The notes: generated by a model not told the origin, from the letters alone. Shown: positions 10,249-19,395, counted from the stretch's first letter. The stretch: 64,000 nucleotides of DNA from Rhodobium orientis (GCF_003258835.1 NZ_NPEV01000014.1:22736-86735); one strand, 5' to 3'. Program-made: numbers and translations.

Positions 10249-11121
10249 TCAGGCGGCGTGCTGGGCGAGACTCTTCGGCCGCAGGCGTTTCGCCTCCGAT
10301 TTGATCAGTTGTTCGAGTTGTGCCGAGCCGGGGCAGGGCGGGATGGCGTCGACGGCGGCCTGGACGTGGCCGACGAGCCGCGCAAGGGCGCCTTCGATGC
10401 CGAGCTCGCTGACGGCGTTGGGCCGGCAGTTACGTTCGTCCTGACCGATCGGCTTGCCGAGTTCGCTCTCGGTGGAGACGGCGTCACGCAGGTCGTCGGC
10501 CACCTGGTAGGCGTTGCCGAGTTCGTCGCCGACGCCGTACCAGACCTGGGGATCGGACCCGGCGGCGATGGCGCCTGCCGTCGTGGCGCAACTGAACAGC
10601 GCCGTCGTCTTGGCCCGGTGATAGTCTTCCAGCACGATCTCAGGCTCGCTCTCCCAGGCCTGGCCGGCAACGATGCCGTAGGGCATGCCGACCGAGCGTC
10701 CGAGGGTCGAGATCAGCGGTCCGATCCGCTCCGGCACCAAAGCGCATTCGCGCGCGATGGTCTCGAAGGCGAGCACAATGAGGGCGTCGCCCGCCAGCAG
10801 TGCGAGCGGCTCGCCGAATGCCTCGTGCACCGTCGGCTTGCCGCGGCGCAGGTCCGCATTGTCGAAGCAGGGCATGTCGTCATGGACGAGTGAGGCACAA
10901 TGTAGCAGCTCGATTGCGGCGGCCGCGGCGTCCGAGGCCTCCGGCGCCGGGTCGCCGCAGGAATAGGCGACGGCGAGGCAGAGCCGGGGGCGCACCCGCG
11001 CGCCGCCGGGAAACACGCTGTAGCGCATCGCCTCGACGAGCTGTTTCGGCTGGCCGTTGTTGCCCGCAGCGTAGGATAGTGCCCGCTCCAGGGCCCGCTC
11101 GATCCTGGCTTGGACGTCCAT
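10249..11121 (-). CDS. crtE: Geranylgeranyl diphosphate synthase CrtE
   Basis: CrtE makes geranylgeranyl diphosphate for carotenoids and the bacteriochlorophyll tail. The 290-residue protein has both aspartate-rich motifs, HDDMPCFDN and DDLRD, and the GGARVRPRLCLA region. The start MDVQARIERALERAL at 11121 fits homologues; an in-frame ATG at 11142 would add seven residues. It is divergent from crtD, and both share an intergenic region with PpsR boxes. Confidence 0.95.
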   Translation of the reverse strand: MDVQARIERALERALSYAAGNNGQPKQLVEAMRYSVFPGGARVRPRLCLAVAYSCGDPAPEASDAAAAAIELLHCASLVHDDMPCFDNADLRRGKPTVHEAFGEPLALLAGDALIVLAFETIARECALVPERIGPLISTLGRSVGMPYGIVAGQAWESEPEIVLEDYHRAKTTALFSCATTAGAIAAGSDPQVWYGVGDELGNAYQVADDLRDAVSTESELGKPIGQDERNCRPNAVSELGIEGALARLVGHVQAAVDAIPPCPGSAQLEQLIKSEAKRLRPKSLAQHAA

Positions 11122-11146
11122 CGGAGCACTCCTTCCCGGCAATGTG

Positions 11147-11190
11147 CGTCAATTTACATTTACAGAGCCAAATGTCACATTAGATTGACA
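11147..11190. promoter_or_regulatory. crtE/crtD divergent promoter with paired PpsR boxes
   Basis: A perfect box TGTCACATTAGATTGACA at 11173-11190 is paired with an imperfect CGT-N12-ACA box at 11147-11164; the gap is eight bases, the same as at bchC. On the minus strand GTGACA (11178-11173) and TAAATT 16 bases later could serve crtE. TTGACA at 11185-11190 faces crtD. Confidence 0.78.
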
Positions 11191-11229
11191 GATCATATCG
11201 AGATGTCAACGTGCGTGGGTTCCGTAGAA

Positions 11230-12804
11230 ATGACTAGGTCGCCGCACCGTTCGAGCGATGTCGTCATCGTCGGCGCCGGCATGGGCGGGCTGGCCGCGGC
11301 GGTCGCGCTCTCGGCCCGCGGCATGTCCGTGCGCGTCATCGAAAAGGCCGATGCGCCCGGCGGCAAGATCCGCACCATCCCGGTCGGTGGCGTCGAGATC
11401 GATTCCGGCCCCACGGTCATGACCATGAAGTGGGTGTTCGACGAGCTGCTGGAGCCGGCGGGCACCTCGCTGGAGGCCGAAGTCGGCCTGGAGACGGCCT
11501 CGATCCTCGCCCGCCATGGCTGGCAGGACGGATCCCGCCTCGACCTTTTTGCCGACACAAACGACAGCCATGCCGCCATCGCCGCCTTTGCGGACCGCCG
11601 CAACGCCGACGGCTATCTGCGCCTTTGCGAGGACTCCGCCCGCATCTACAAGCTGCTGCAGCGGACCTTCATCGCCGACACGCGGCCGAACCCGGTGCAG
11701 CTTGCCAGCCGGCTCGGCGCCGGCAGTCTCGGCGCAATCCGCCAGATCAAGCCGTTCTCGACCCTTTGGAAGTCGCTCGGCGACTACTTCCCCGACAAGC
11801 GCCTGCGCCAGCTCTTCGGGCGCTACGCCACCTATTGCGGCTCCTCGCCCTATGAGGCGCCGGCGACGCTGATGCTGATCTCCCATGTGGAGCAGGACGG
11901 CGTCTGGCTGGTGAAGGGCGGCATGCACCAATTGCCGCTGGCGATTGCCGCCGTCGCGGAACGAAACGGCGCCCGCTTCGACTACGGCCGCGCCGTCGAC
12001 CGGGTTTTGACCGACAGCGACGGCGTCACCGGGGTGCAGCTCGACGACGGCGAGGTGATCGAGGCCGGCGCCGTCATCTTCAACGGCGACATGTCGGCGC
12101 TCGCCGCTGGCAAGCTCGGCGAGGTCGATACCGGGCTCAGGCCCACCTCGCGCGGGCGCCGCTCGCTCTCGGCGATGACCTGGTCTGCCTCAGGCGTCAC
12201 CGCCGGCTTTCCGCTCAGCCGCCACAACGTCTTCTTTTCCAATGACTACAAGGCCGAGTTCGACGCCCTCTTCAAGCGCCGGGCCGTGCCGCGCGAGCCG
12301 ACCGTCTATATCTGCGCGCAAGGCCGCAATGACCGGGGAGCGCGCATCGACGCCGTACCCGATGCCGCGCCGGATGCGGCGGAGCCGCTGTTTTTCCTGA
12401 TCAACGCGCCGGCGATCGGCGATGCCCACGAATATGCCGAAAGCGAGATTGAACGATGTCTGGACGCGATGGTGCGGGTGCTGGAACGGTGCGGCCTGAC
12501 GGTCAACGGGTCGCAGACCGAGAGCGTGACGACGACGCCGACGGGCTTCGCAAGGATGTTCCCGGCGACGGGCGGGGCGCTCTACGGCCCGGCCTCGCAC
12601 GGATGGATGTCGTCGTTCCAGCGGCCGGGCGCGAAGACGAACGTGCCGGGCCTCTACATGGCGGGAGGCAGCGTCCATCCGGGGCCGGGCATCCCGATGG
12701 CGGCGCTGTCGGGCCGGATTGCGGCCGAGACGCTGATCGCCGACCGCGATTCGACGCCGACGTCCCGCCGGGCGGATACCTCTGGTGGTACGTCGACGGA
12801 CTGA
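11230..12804 (+). CDS. crtD: Hydroxyneurosporene/methoxyneurosporene desaturase CrtD
   Basis: CrtD introduces the C-3,4 double bond in 1-hydroxy carotenoids. The 524-residue FAD enzyme has the dinucleotide motif VVIVGAGMGGLAAAVALSARG near the N-terminus, GGKIRTIPVGGVEIDSGPTV, and the C-terminal YMAGGSVHPGPGIPMA motif of the phytoene desaturase family. The start is uncertain: ATGs at 11203 and 11230 are both possible and neither has a strong ribosome site. It is divergent from crtE and overlaps the 5' part of crtC. Confidence 0.92.
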   Translation: MTRSPHRSSDVVIVGAGMGGLAAAVALSARGMSVRVIEKADAPGGKIRTIPVGGVEIDSGPTVMTMKWVFDELLEPAGTSLEAEVGLETASILARHGWQDGSRLDLFADTNDSHAAIAAFADRRNADGYLRLCEDSARIYKLLQRTFIADTRPNPVQLASRLGAGSLGAIRQIKPFSTLWKSLGDYFPDKRLRQLFGRYATYCGSSPYEAPATLMLISHVEQDGVWLVKGGMHQLPLAIAAVAERNGARFDYGRAVDRVLTDSDGVTGVQLDDGEVIEAGAVIFNGDMSALAAGKLGEVDTGLRPTSRGRRSLSAMTWSASGVTAGFPLSRHNVFFSNDYKAEFDALFKRRAVPREPTVYICAQGRNDRGARIDAVPDAAPDAAEPLFFLINAPAIGDAHEYAESEIERCLDAMVRVLERCGLTVNGSQTESVTTTPTGFARMFPATGGALYGPASHGWMSSFQRPGAKTNVPGLYMAGGSVHPGPGIPMAALSGRIAAETLIADRDSTPTSRRADTSGGTSTD

Positions 12805-13697
12805 GCGACTGCGGCCAGTATGGCCTGTCCGTCATCGCCTTCGTCGGCTCGGTATTCTCGCCCTACTACCACTGGTCCGGCCGCCACGACCCGGAAAACC
12901 ACGTCGCCATCAACGTCGCGCTCTACGCACCGGGCGGCAATCGCTGGTCGATGACGGAGCGGGCAAGGGGCGCGCTGTCCCGCGACGCTGACCGCTTCCA
13001 GGTCGGCCCGAGCAGCCTTGAGTGGACGGCAGGCGGCCTCAGGATCAGCTTCGACGAGCTGGCCCTGCCGCGCCCGCCGGGCATGTTCCTTCCCCGCCGC
13101 ATCGCCGGCACCATCGAGGTGACGCCCGAGGCGCTGTCCGGCGCGCCGTTCCCGCTCGATGCGCTCGGCCGCCACTGGTGGACGCCGATCGCGCCGCGCG
13201 CCCGCATCGATGTCAGAATCGATCGGGGCGGCGTCCCCGGCTGGAGCGGCATCGGCTATGTGGACAGCAATTGCGGGGCCGAGCCCCTGGAGGCCGGGTT
13301 CCGGCGCTGGGACTGGGCGCGCGGGCTGCTCTCAGGCGGCGATCCGGTGATGCTTTACGACGCGATCCGCCGCGACGGCTCGCGCGCGTCCATGTGCCTC
13401 AAGGCAAAGCCCGACGGTGGCCTTGAGGTCAGCGCCATGCCTCCCGCCGTGCCCCTGCCGCGCGGCTTCTGGCGCGTGAAGCGGTCGATCGCCAGCGAGC
13501 CCGGTTTCGAGCCGAAAACGCTGAGGACGCTTGAGGATTCGCCGTTCTACGTGCGCTCGCTGGTGACAACCCGGCTCTTCGGCGAGGACGTGGAGATGGT
13601 GCACGAAAGCCTCGACGGCGTGCGCTTTGCCGCGCCCATCGTCAAGCTGATGCTGCCGTTCCGCATGCCGCGGCGGGTGCGGTCATTCTTCCTCTGA
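12603..13697 (+). CDS. crtC: Hydroxyneurosporene synthase (carotenoid 1,2-hydratase) CrtC
   Basis: CrtC adds water across the C-1,2 double bond of neurosporene or lycopene. The conserved part starts at about 12759 (RFDADVPPGGYLWWYVDG) and includes IAFVGSVFSPYYHWSG, HVAINVALY and RHWWTPIAPRARIDV. The stretch from 12759 to the crtD stop at 12804 is already homologous, so the two genes truly overlap. The nearest in-frame ATG is at 12603, which would give 364 residues and a 202-base overlap; no GTG or TTG lies nearer, so a rarer start such as CTG is possible. The start is therefore weak, the identity strong. Confidence 0.85.
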   Translation: MDVVVPAAGREDERAGPLHGGRQRPSGAGHPDGGAVGPDCGRDADRRPRFDADVPPGGYLWWYVDGLSDCGQYGLSVIAFVGSVFSPYYHWSGRHDPENHVAINVALYAPGGNRWSMTERARGALSRDADRFQVGPSSLEWTAGGLRISFDELALPRPPGMFLPRRIAGTIEVTPEALSGAPFPLDALGRHWWTPIAPRARIDVRIDRGGVPGWSGIGYVDSNCGAEPLEAGFRRWDWARGLLSGGDPVMLYDAIRRDGSRASMCLKAKPDGGLEVSAMPPAVPLPRGFWRVKRSIASEPGFEPKTLRTLEDSPFYVRSLVTTRLFGEDVEMVHESLDGVRFAAPIVKLMLPFRMPRRVRSFFL

Positions 13698-13847
13698 GGG
13701 GGCTTTCTCCGCCTGCTCGGCGGCTTCCCGCTCCTCGCGCGCCTTCCTCTCCGCAATCGCCCGGTTGACGCTGCGCCACTGCCAATAGGCGAGCCCCAGA
13801 AGGACGGCCGAACTGAACAGGATTTCGACAAGGGCGTAGCTGGCCAT
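13683..13847 (-). CDS. Small single-pass membrane protein next to crtB/crtC
   Basis: A 54-residue frame starting MASYALVEILFSSAVLLGLAYWQW has one membrane helix and a charged, Glu/Arg-rich tail. It lies downstream of crtB on the same strand and its 3' end overlaps the crtC 3' end by 15 bases in convergent orientation. The composition (helix followed by a basic then acidic coil) looks like a real protein rather than a shadow, but I do not recognise a family and no function is offered. An ATG at 13940 in the same frame would add 31 unlikely residues. Confidence 0.5.
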   Translation of the reverse strand: MASYALVEILFSSAVLLGLAYWQWRSVNRAIAERKAREEREAAEQAEKAPSEEE

Positions 13848-13999
13848 GGGGGCTATCCAAACTCTCCGCGCCTGAAGCCCGTCATTGCCACAATGACCAC
13901 GCCGATAAGTGCGCGACCCCGACGCCGATAGGCGTCGCAAGCCCGAACGGGCGCCGACGCGAGTGCGTCGTCAAGCCTGCGTGGCATCTGAACGCAACT

Positions 14000-14023
14000 G
14001 CGGTCCTTCGACAGAAGGACCGC
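14000..14023 (-). terminator. Hairpin behind crtB
   Basis: A perfect 10-bp stem, GCGGTCCTTC at 14000-14009 with its complement at 14014-14023, closes a four-base loop two bases past the crtB stop. There is no clear U-run on the minus strand, so it may act as a weak terminator or mRNA end stabiliser. The remaining bases 13848-13999 hold a second small GACGCC/GGCGTC hairpin and no gene I can support. Confidence 0.55.
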
Positions 14024-14025
14024 GC

Positions 14026-15060
14026 TCAAGCCTCTGCGCGGCCCGTCACCTGCCATTCCCATTTGCGCCGTTCGGAGATCTCCAGGAGCTCCAGGAACCG
14101 GACGGGACCGGCGACCTTCGGCTCCGGATCGGGCAGCGCGCTGGCATCGACCAGGAACCGCGCCTCCGGATGGGTCGCCCCGGCGGTGGCCGGCGAGGAC
14201 ATGGAAAGGGTGAGCACGGCGTTTGCCATCAGCGACACCTTGCGCCGGCTGCACACGAAGGCGCGCCGGCTGGTGCTGTCGAAGCCGTTATTGGCGATCT
14301 CCGAGCCGATGGCGCTGTAGATCAGCGCCGCGGAGCGGATCGCCGGCCGGCAGCCGATCGGCAGCGCGCCGATGCCCGCCTCGGACTTTCTGTAGTAGTC
14401 CTCGGCCGTGGCCAGCAGCCGTGCGGTTACCCGGCCGATACCGGGCGTGTGCTGCGGCCGCGCCAAAAGCTCGTCCGGGTCGACCGCCTCTTCCAGCAGC
14501 CAGGTCCTTGGCAGGTAGATCCGGCCCATGCGCGCGTCCTCGCCGACATCGCGGGCGATGTTGGTGAGCTGCATGGCAAGGCCGAGATCGGCCGCCCGCG
14601 ACAGCACCGCATGGCGGCGGTTGCCCATGATGATGGTCATCATGACGCCGACGGTGCTGGCGACCCGGGCCGAATAGGCCATGACGTCGTCGATCGTTGC
14701 GTAGTCGCGCCCGGCCTCGTCCCAGGCGAAGCCCTCGATCAGGGCGTCGGGGATGGTGCGCGGAATGTCGAACTGCTCCACCACGCACGCAAAGGCGCGG
14801 TCGGCGATATGGTCGACCGGAGTGCCCGCATAGATGCGGTCGAGCCGTTCGGCGAGCCGGTCTGCCCGGCCGCCGTCGTTCTGGTCGATGAGGTCGTCGG
14901 AGAACCGGCAGAAGGCATAGAGCGCACGCGCCGCGTTGCGCGGTTTCGGCGGCAGCAGCAGCGAGGCGGCATAGAAGGACTTGGAGCCATCGCGAATGAT
15001 GGCATTGCACGCCGCCCGGTCGGCGGCGCCGAGACCGGCGGGAAACTCAGGCAACGGCAT
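14026..15060 (-). CDS. crtB: Phytoene synthase CrtB
   Basis: CrtB condenses two geranylgeranyl diphosphates to phytoene. The 344-residue protein has the two aspartate-rich motifs, FCRFSDDLIDQND and QLTNIARDVGEDARMGRIYLP, and SKSFYAASLLLP near the N-terminus. Its start overlaps the crtI stop by 14 bases, so crtI-crtB is a translationally coupled pair. Confidence 0.96.
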   Translation of the reverse strand: MPLPEFPAGLGAADRAACNAIIRDGSKSFYAASLLLPPKPRNAARALYAFCRFSDDLIDQNDGGRADRLAERLDRIYAGTPVDHIADRAFACVVEQFDIPRTIPDALIEGFAWDEAGRDYATIDDVMAYSARVASTVGVMMTIIMGNRRHAVLSRAADLGLAMQLTNIARDVGEDARMGRIYLPRTWLLEEAVDPDELLARPQHTPGIGRVTARLLATAEDYYRKSEAGIGALPIGCRPAIRSAALIYSAIGSEIANNGFDSTSRRAFVCSRRKVSLMANAVLTLSMSSPATAGATHPEARFLVDASALPDPEPKVAGPVRFLELLEISERRKWEWQVTGRAEA

Positions 15061-16573
15061 TGGGCACCAACTTGTCGAGGATACGGGCAGAGGCGAGGAC
15101 GCCGGGCAGTCCGGCGCCCGGATGGGTGCCTGCGCCGACGATGTAGAGGTTTTCCAGCTCTTCTGAGACGTTGTGCGGCCGGAACCAGGCGATCTGGAAA
15201 AGGGTCGGCTCCATGCCGAAGGCCGCGCCCTTGACCGACAGCAGCCGGTCGCGGAAGTCGAGCGGCGTGATCATCTTCGACGAGACGATGTGCCTGGAAA
15301 GATCCGGCAGCACGGTCGCCTCCAGCTTATCGGCGATGCGCTTGCGCAGCACCTCGGCCGTCGTCGTCCAGTCGATGTCGGCATCGAGGTTCGGCACCGG
15401 CGACAGCACGTAGAAGGCATCGCAGCCGTCCGGCGCGACGCTCGGATCGGTCGCCGACGGCCGGTGCAGGTAAAGGCTGAAATCGTCCGCCAGCACCTTG
15501 TTCTTGAAGATGTCCTTGATCAGGCCGCGGTAGCGCGGACCCATCAGGATGGTGTGGTGGCCGACATCGTCATATTTGCGGTCGGTGCCGAAATACCAGA
15601 TGAACAGGCTCATGGAATACGCCATGCGGTCGAGCTTGGCGTCGGTCCAGCGGGTCCGGTGGTTGGGCGGCACGAGCTTGGAGTAGGTCCAGGCGGCATC
15701 GGCGTTGGAGACGACGACATCGGCGGCGACGATCTCGCCGTCGGCCAGCTTGACGCCCGCGGCCTTGCCGTCCTCCACAACGATCTCGGCAACGTCGGTG
15801 TTGTAGCGCACGACATTGCCCTGGCCCTCGATGAGCCCCGCAATGCCCTTCGCCAGGGCGCCCGTCCCGCCCATGGCGTAGTGCACCCCCCAATGGCGCT
15901 CGAGATAGGAAATCAGGCTGAAGACGGCGCTGACCCGGAACGGGCTGCCGCCGATAAAGAGCGGATGGAAGGAGAGCGCCACACGCAGCCGCTCGTCCTT
16001 CACGTATTTCGCGCAGAGCCCGTAGACCGAGCGGTCGGCGCGCCGACGAATGAGGTCCGGCAGCGCCTCGACCATGTTGAAGAGCCGGCAGAACGGCTTG
16101 TCGACCATGCCCTCGAAACCGGTCTCGAAGCAGGCCTGGGCCTCCTTCATGTAGCGGTCGTAGCCGGCGACGTCGTCCGGATTGAAACGGGCCACCTCCT
16201 GGCGCATCTTTTCCGGATCGGAATAGGCCGAGAAGGTCTCGCCGTCGTCGAAGCGCACCGTGTAGAAGGGCTCAAGCGCCTTCAGCTCGATGTCGTCGGA
16301 AAGCTTGCGCCCGCACAGCTCCCACAGCTCCTCGAACAGGAACGGCGCGGTGACGATGGTCGGCCCCATATCGAAGGTGAAGCCGTCCTGGCGCCACACC
16401 GAGCCGCGCCCGCCCGGCCCGTCGAGCCGGTCGAAGACCGTTACCCGATAGCCTCTGGCGCCGAGCCTGACCGCCGCCGCAAGGCCGCCGAAACCGGCGC
16501 CGATGACCACCGCGTGGGGTCGCCGTGCCGGAGCATCCGTCAAATCGGAGGGGAGAACCGCGTGTGTCATCAT
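15047..16573 (-). CDS. crtI: Phytoene desaturase CrtI
   Basis: CrtI desaturates phytoene to neurosporene or lycopene. The protein has the FAD motif VVIGAGFGGLAAAVRLGARG, GGRGSVWRQDGFTFDMGPT and the C-terminal GAGTHPGAGLPGVLASA motif. With the ATG at 16573 it has 508 residues; an ATG at 16570 directly follows and one at 16600 is also in frame. A PpsR box overlaps the chosen start, which would block initiation of transcription very close to the gene. No crtA (ketolase) was found, pointing to the spirilloxanthin series. Confidence 0.95.
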   Translation of the reverse strand: MMTHAVLPSDLTDAPARRPHAVVIGAGFGGLAAAVRLGARGYRVTVFDRLDGPGGRGSVWRQDGFTFDMGPTIVTAPFLFEELWELCGRKLSDDIELKALEPFYTVRFDDGETFSAYSDPEKMRQEVARFNPDDVAGYDRYMKEAQACFETGFEGMVDKPFCRLFNMVEALPDLIRRRADRSVYGLCAKYVKDERLRVALSFHPLFIGGSPFRVSAVFSLISYLERHWGVHYAMGGTGALAKGIAGLIEGQGNVVRYNTDVAEIVVEDGKAAGVKLADGEIVAADVVVSNADAAWTYSKLVPPNHRTRWTDAKLDRMAYSMSLFIWYFGTDRKYDDVGHHTILMGPRYRGLIKDIFKNKVLADDFSLYLHRPSATDPSVAPDGCDAFYVLSPVPNLDADIDWTTTAEVLRKRIADKLEATVLPDLSRHIVSSKMITPLDFRDRLLSVKGAAFGMEPTLFQIAWFRPHNVSEELENLYIVGAGTHPGAGLPGVLASARILDKLVPNAVA

Positions 16574-16582
16574 AAGTTGACA
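16565..16582 (-). promoter_or_regulatory. PpsR box at the crtI start
   Basis: TGTCATCATAAGTTGACA is a perfect TGT-N12-ACA box. It covers the tandem ATG codons of crtI, so the transcription start must be close by or upstream near 16600. A neighbouring half match (AGT-N12-ACA at 16582-16599) may be a weak second site. Confidence 0.7.
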
Positions 16583-16732
16583 GTTAACTCCGGTTGACAC
16601 ACGTGCGCAAGGCTAAAACGTCTCGCAAGACCGGCTCAAACGTCGCGGCTGAAAGGGATTCCGGGTTTTTGCTGAGGACGGCCAGTCAGTCGTTCGACGA
16701 ACGGGCCCTCGGGCGGCCTGCGGCAGCCGGTC

Positions 16733-17617
16733 TCAGGCGTCGATCTGCCGGCCGGCGATGATCTCCGCGATGGCTTCCGGATTGACCTCGTGGAGGAGGT
16801 GGCCGCCGGTCTCGAACGCGATGAGCGTCGCGTTCGGCGCCTTCCGGGCGGCGCGTTCGGAGACCTCCGGCGAGACGGTGGCGTCGTTGCGGGCAATGAC
16901 AAGGACGAGCGGCACCTTGAGGTGCCGAAGCCGCGTCTGCAGCGATCCGAGATCCCAATTGGCCATCATGCCGAGCGCCCCACCGACATGGTCGGGGGTC
17001 TGCAGAAGCTTTTCGTAGCAGCGCTTTCCGACATCATCGATCTGCGAATTGGTGGAGCTTTCCACGAACCCTGCGATGTCGCTGAGCCGGGCGCGGAACG
17101 AGAAGAGCCGCGGCACGAACGGATTCATGAACAGGAGCTTCGCCATCGGCGAGAAGAAGGACGAGCCGGGGAAGGGCTCCAGCGCGGCGTTCATGGCGAC
17201 GATCCGCTCCGGTTCGATCTGGCCGGCAAGCGCCATCTGGATGGCGATCGCCCCGCCCGCCGAATGGCCCGCGACAACGGCCGGCCGGACATCGAGGGCG
17301 TCCAGCAGATTGGCGATCAGCGTCCCCATGCCCCAAAGCGTCAGGCCGTTGCGGCCGGGCGTTTCGGAAAAGCCCTGGCCGGGCAGGTCGGGGGCGATCA
17401 CCCGGTATTCTTTGGCAAGCAGCGGCATCAGGTCGCGGAAGGAATGGGTCGAGGCGCCGGTGCCGTGCAGGAGCAGCACGACGGGCGCGTCTTCGGGTCC
17501 CATCTCCTGGACATGCCAGCAGATGCCGCGGGCCTCCACGAATCGGCTCGCTTCCCGGTTCGGCCAGTCGGCTCCGGCCGATTCCCAGGAGAGGCGACGA
17601 TCCTTGAAGAGGGACAT
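16733..17617 (-). CDS. bchO: BchO, alpha/beta hydrolase of the magnesium chelatase operon
   Basis: BchO is an alpha/beta-fold hydrolase encoded with bchI and bchD in purple bacteria; its reaction is not firmly known. The 294-residue product has LLLHGTGASTHSFRDLMPLL, the nucleophile elbow GHSAGG, and a C-terminal GGHLLHEVNPE histidine. The start at 17617 lies five bases after the bchD stop. Confidence 0.9.
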   Translation of the reverse strand: MSLFKDRRLSWESAGADWPNREASRFVEARGICWHVQEMGPEDAPVVLLLHGTGASTHSFRDLMPLLAKEYRVIAPDLPGQGFSETPGRNGLTLWGMGTLIANLLDALDVRPAVVAGHSAGGAIAIQMALAGQIEPERIVAMNAALEPFPGSSFFSPMAKLLFMNPFVPRLFSFRARLSDIAGFVESSTNSQIDDVGKRCYEKLLQTPDHVGGALGMMANWDLGSLQTRLRHLKVPLVLVIARNDATVSPEVSERAARKAPNATLIAFETGGHLLHEVNPEAIAEIIAGRQIDA

Positions 17618-17622
17618 CGCGC

Positions 17623-19395
17623 CTATCCCCGCTGCATATAGCCGGATACGACCGAGGACACCGCATGGGCATTGGCATGCGGCAGGGCGTGGTAGTCGGC
17701 GGTCATGGCCCGCGCCAGCGCCGAGGTCTTGTCGCGCGGCCGGCGGGCGATGTCGATGACGACGGTCGGAACGTTCAGCGCCGCATAGTGGGCGGCGACC
17801 ATCCTGGCGTCCTGTTCCGCATCCGCCCGTCCGGCATGGCCGTCGAGCGCGATATTGGCGCTGCCGTCGGTGAGGATGACGATGAGCGGGCTCTGGCCGC
17901 GTCGGCGCACCGAAAGCGCCAGTTCCAGCGCATTCATCATGCCCGAGGCCAGCGGCGTGCCGCCACCGCCCGGAACGGCGGCAAGGGAGCGCTTGGCCCG
18001 CACCAGCGAGCGGGTCGGCGGCAGCAGAAGCTCCGCCTGGCGGCCGCGAAAGGCGATCAGCGCCACATTGTCCCGGCGCACATAGCATTCGGCCAGCAGC
18101 AGTTCGGCCGCGCCCTTGGCCTCGCCGAGCCGGTCGATGGCCGTGGAGCCGGACGCATCGACGGCAAGGATCGCGGTCGATTCCGTCTCGTGCTTGAAGC
18201 GCGTGAAGCGGAAGTCGGATTTGTGGATGTCGAACCGGCCGGGCTTTTCGCGGCCGGCCTTGGCCCGCTCGCGCCGGCGGATCTCCTGCCACAGCGCGGC
18301 GCTTCTGAGGGTCGCCAGCACGTTGACCCGGGCGCCGGGGAAGGGCGGCTTGGCGCTGACGCCGATCGGCCGGCCGCGCTTGGCGTTCTTCAGGACGGCA
18401 CCGGCCTTGCCGGCATCGGAGTTGCGCGCCGCCATCGCCTTTGGAACCTGGCGGTTGATGTCGAGGGAGGCGGGAAGGTAGGCCTTTTCGACCGCGACCA
18501 GCAGATCCTGAAGCGCCTCCATGTTGAGGACGCCTTCCTCCGGCTCCTGCTGCTCTTCTTCCTGTTCTTCCTGAGGCGGATCGGGCGGCGCCTCTTCCTG
18601 CTCTTCCGGCTCGGCGGCGGCCATCACGGTCGGCAGCACGAGGCGCACGGCGGCGCCGGCATGGCTGGTTGCGACTTCACTGGCGCCGTCGAGCGCGGCA
18701 ATGATCCGCGCGACGCGTTCCAGGAAGATGGCCGGGCGCATGGAGAAGCGGCCGGATTGCAGGGCGACGGCGCAGAGCGCACCCAGAATGTCGTCGGAAA
18801 CGGTGATCGCGGCGATCGCCTCGGCACTCGGCAGCGGGCCCTTCGGCGCCTCGGTTTGGTCCGCCTCGCGCCAGCTCACAGGCGTGAGGTCGATGGCAAG
18901 GGCCATGCGGTCGGTGAGGGCGGGGGCGACCCCTTCCTCGGTGTCGATGCCCTCGTCGAGGGCGACCAGTGTGACCGAGGCCGGCTGGACGGCGGAGATG
19001 CCGTTGCGCTCGATACGGATCACGCCGGAATCGAGCACGCCGCCGGCAATGGCGACGACCGACGGCCCGGCCCGCTCGGCCATGGCGATGACAACGGCGC
19101 CGCCGTCGGCGCGGGCAAAGAGGCCGCGCTCCACGATGGGCTTGCCGTGCTCAAGGGTGGCGGCGACATCGAGCCCGCCGATCAGCGCGCCTTCCGGCAG
19201 GGAGGGGGTCACCCGCTTCCATGGGGTCTCGTCGGGCAACAGGCTGCGGTAGTAGGAAAGCCAGGCGTCGCGGACGGGGCCAGCGCGGGCGCGCAGGTGG
19301 ATGCCGCCGAGCGCGGGGCCGGCAACGGCCAGCACCCGTGCTGCAAGCAGCGCATCCTCCCAGATGCCGGGCACCTCGCCGGACGGCTCAGGCAT
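17623..19395 (-). CDS. bchD: Magnesium chelatase subunit BchD
   Basis: BchD works with BchI and BchH to insert magnesium into protoporphyrin IX. The 590-residue protein has an inactive AAA+-like N-terminal half, an acidic/proline linker at about residues 262-287, and a C-terminal von Willebrand A domain with the metal-binding DASGS motif at residue 413. It overlaps the bchI stop by eight bases. Confidence 0.96.
   Translation of the reverse strand: MPEPSGEVPGIWEDALLAARVLAVAGPALGGIHLRARAGPVRDAWLSYYRSLLPDETPWKRVTPSLPEGALIGGLDVAATLEHGKPIVERGLFARADGGAVVIAMAERAGPSVVAIAGGVLDSGVIRIERNGISAVQPASVTLVALDEGIDTEEGVAPALTDRMALAIDLTPVSWREADQTEAPKGPLPSAEAIAAITVSDDILGALCAVALQSGRFSMRPAIFLERVARIIAALDGASEVATSHAGAAVRLVLPTVMAAAEPEEQEEAPPDPPQEEQEEEQQEPEEGVLNMEALQDLLVAVEKAYLPASLDINRQVPKAMAARNSDAGKAGAVLKNAKRGRPIGVSAKPPFPGARVNVLATLRSAALWQEIRRRERAKAGREKPGRFDIHKSDFRFTRFKHETESTAILAVDASGSTAIDRLGEAKGAAELLLAECYVRRDNVALIAFRGRQAELLLPPTRSLVRAKRSLAAVPGGGGTPLASGMMNALELALSVRRRGQSPLIVILTDGSANIALDGHAGRADAEQDARMVAAHYAALNVPTVVIDIARRPRDKTSALARAMTADYHALPHANAHAVSSVVSGYMQRG

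Noticed and set aside
16582..16599. Second PpsR box at crtI (AGT-N12-ACA)
   Set aside because: It shares a base with the first box and its spacing differs from all other pairs, so I do not count it as a site.
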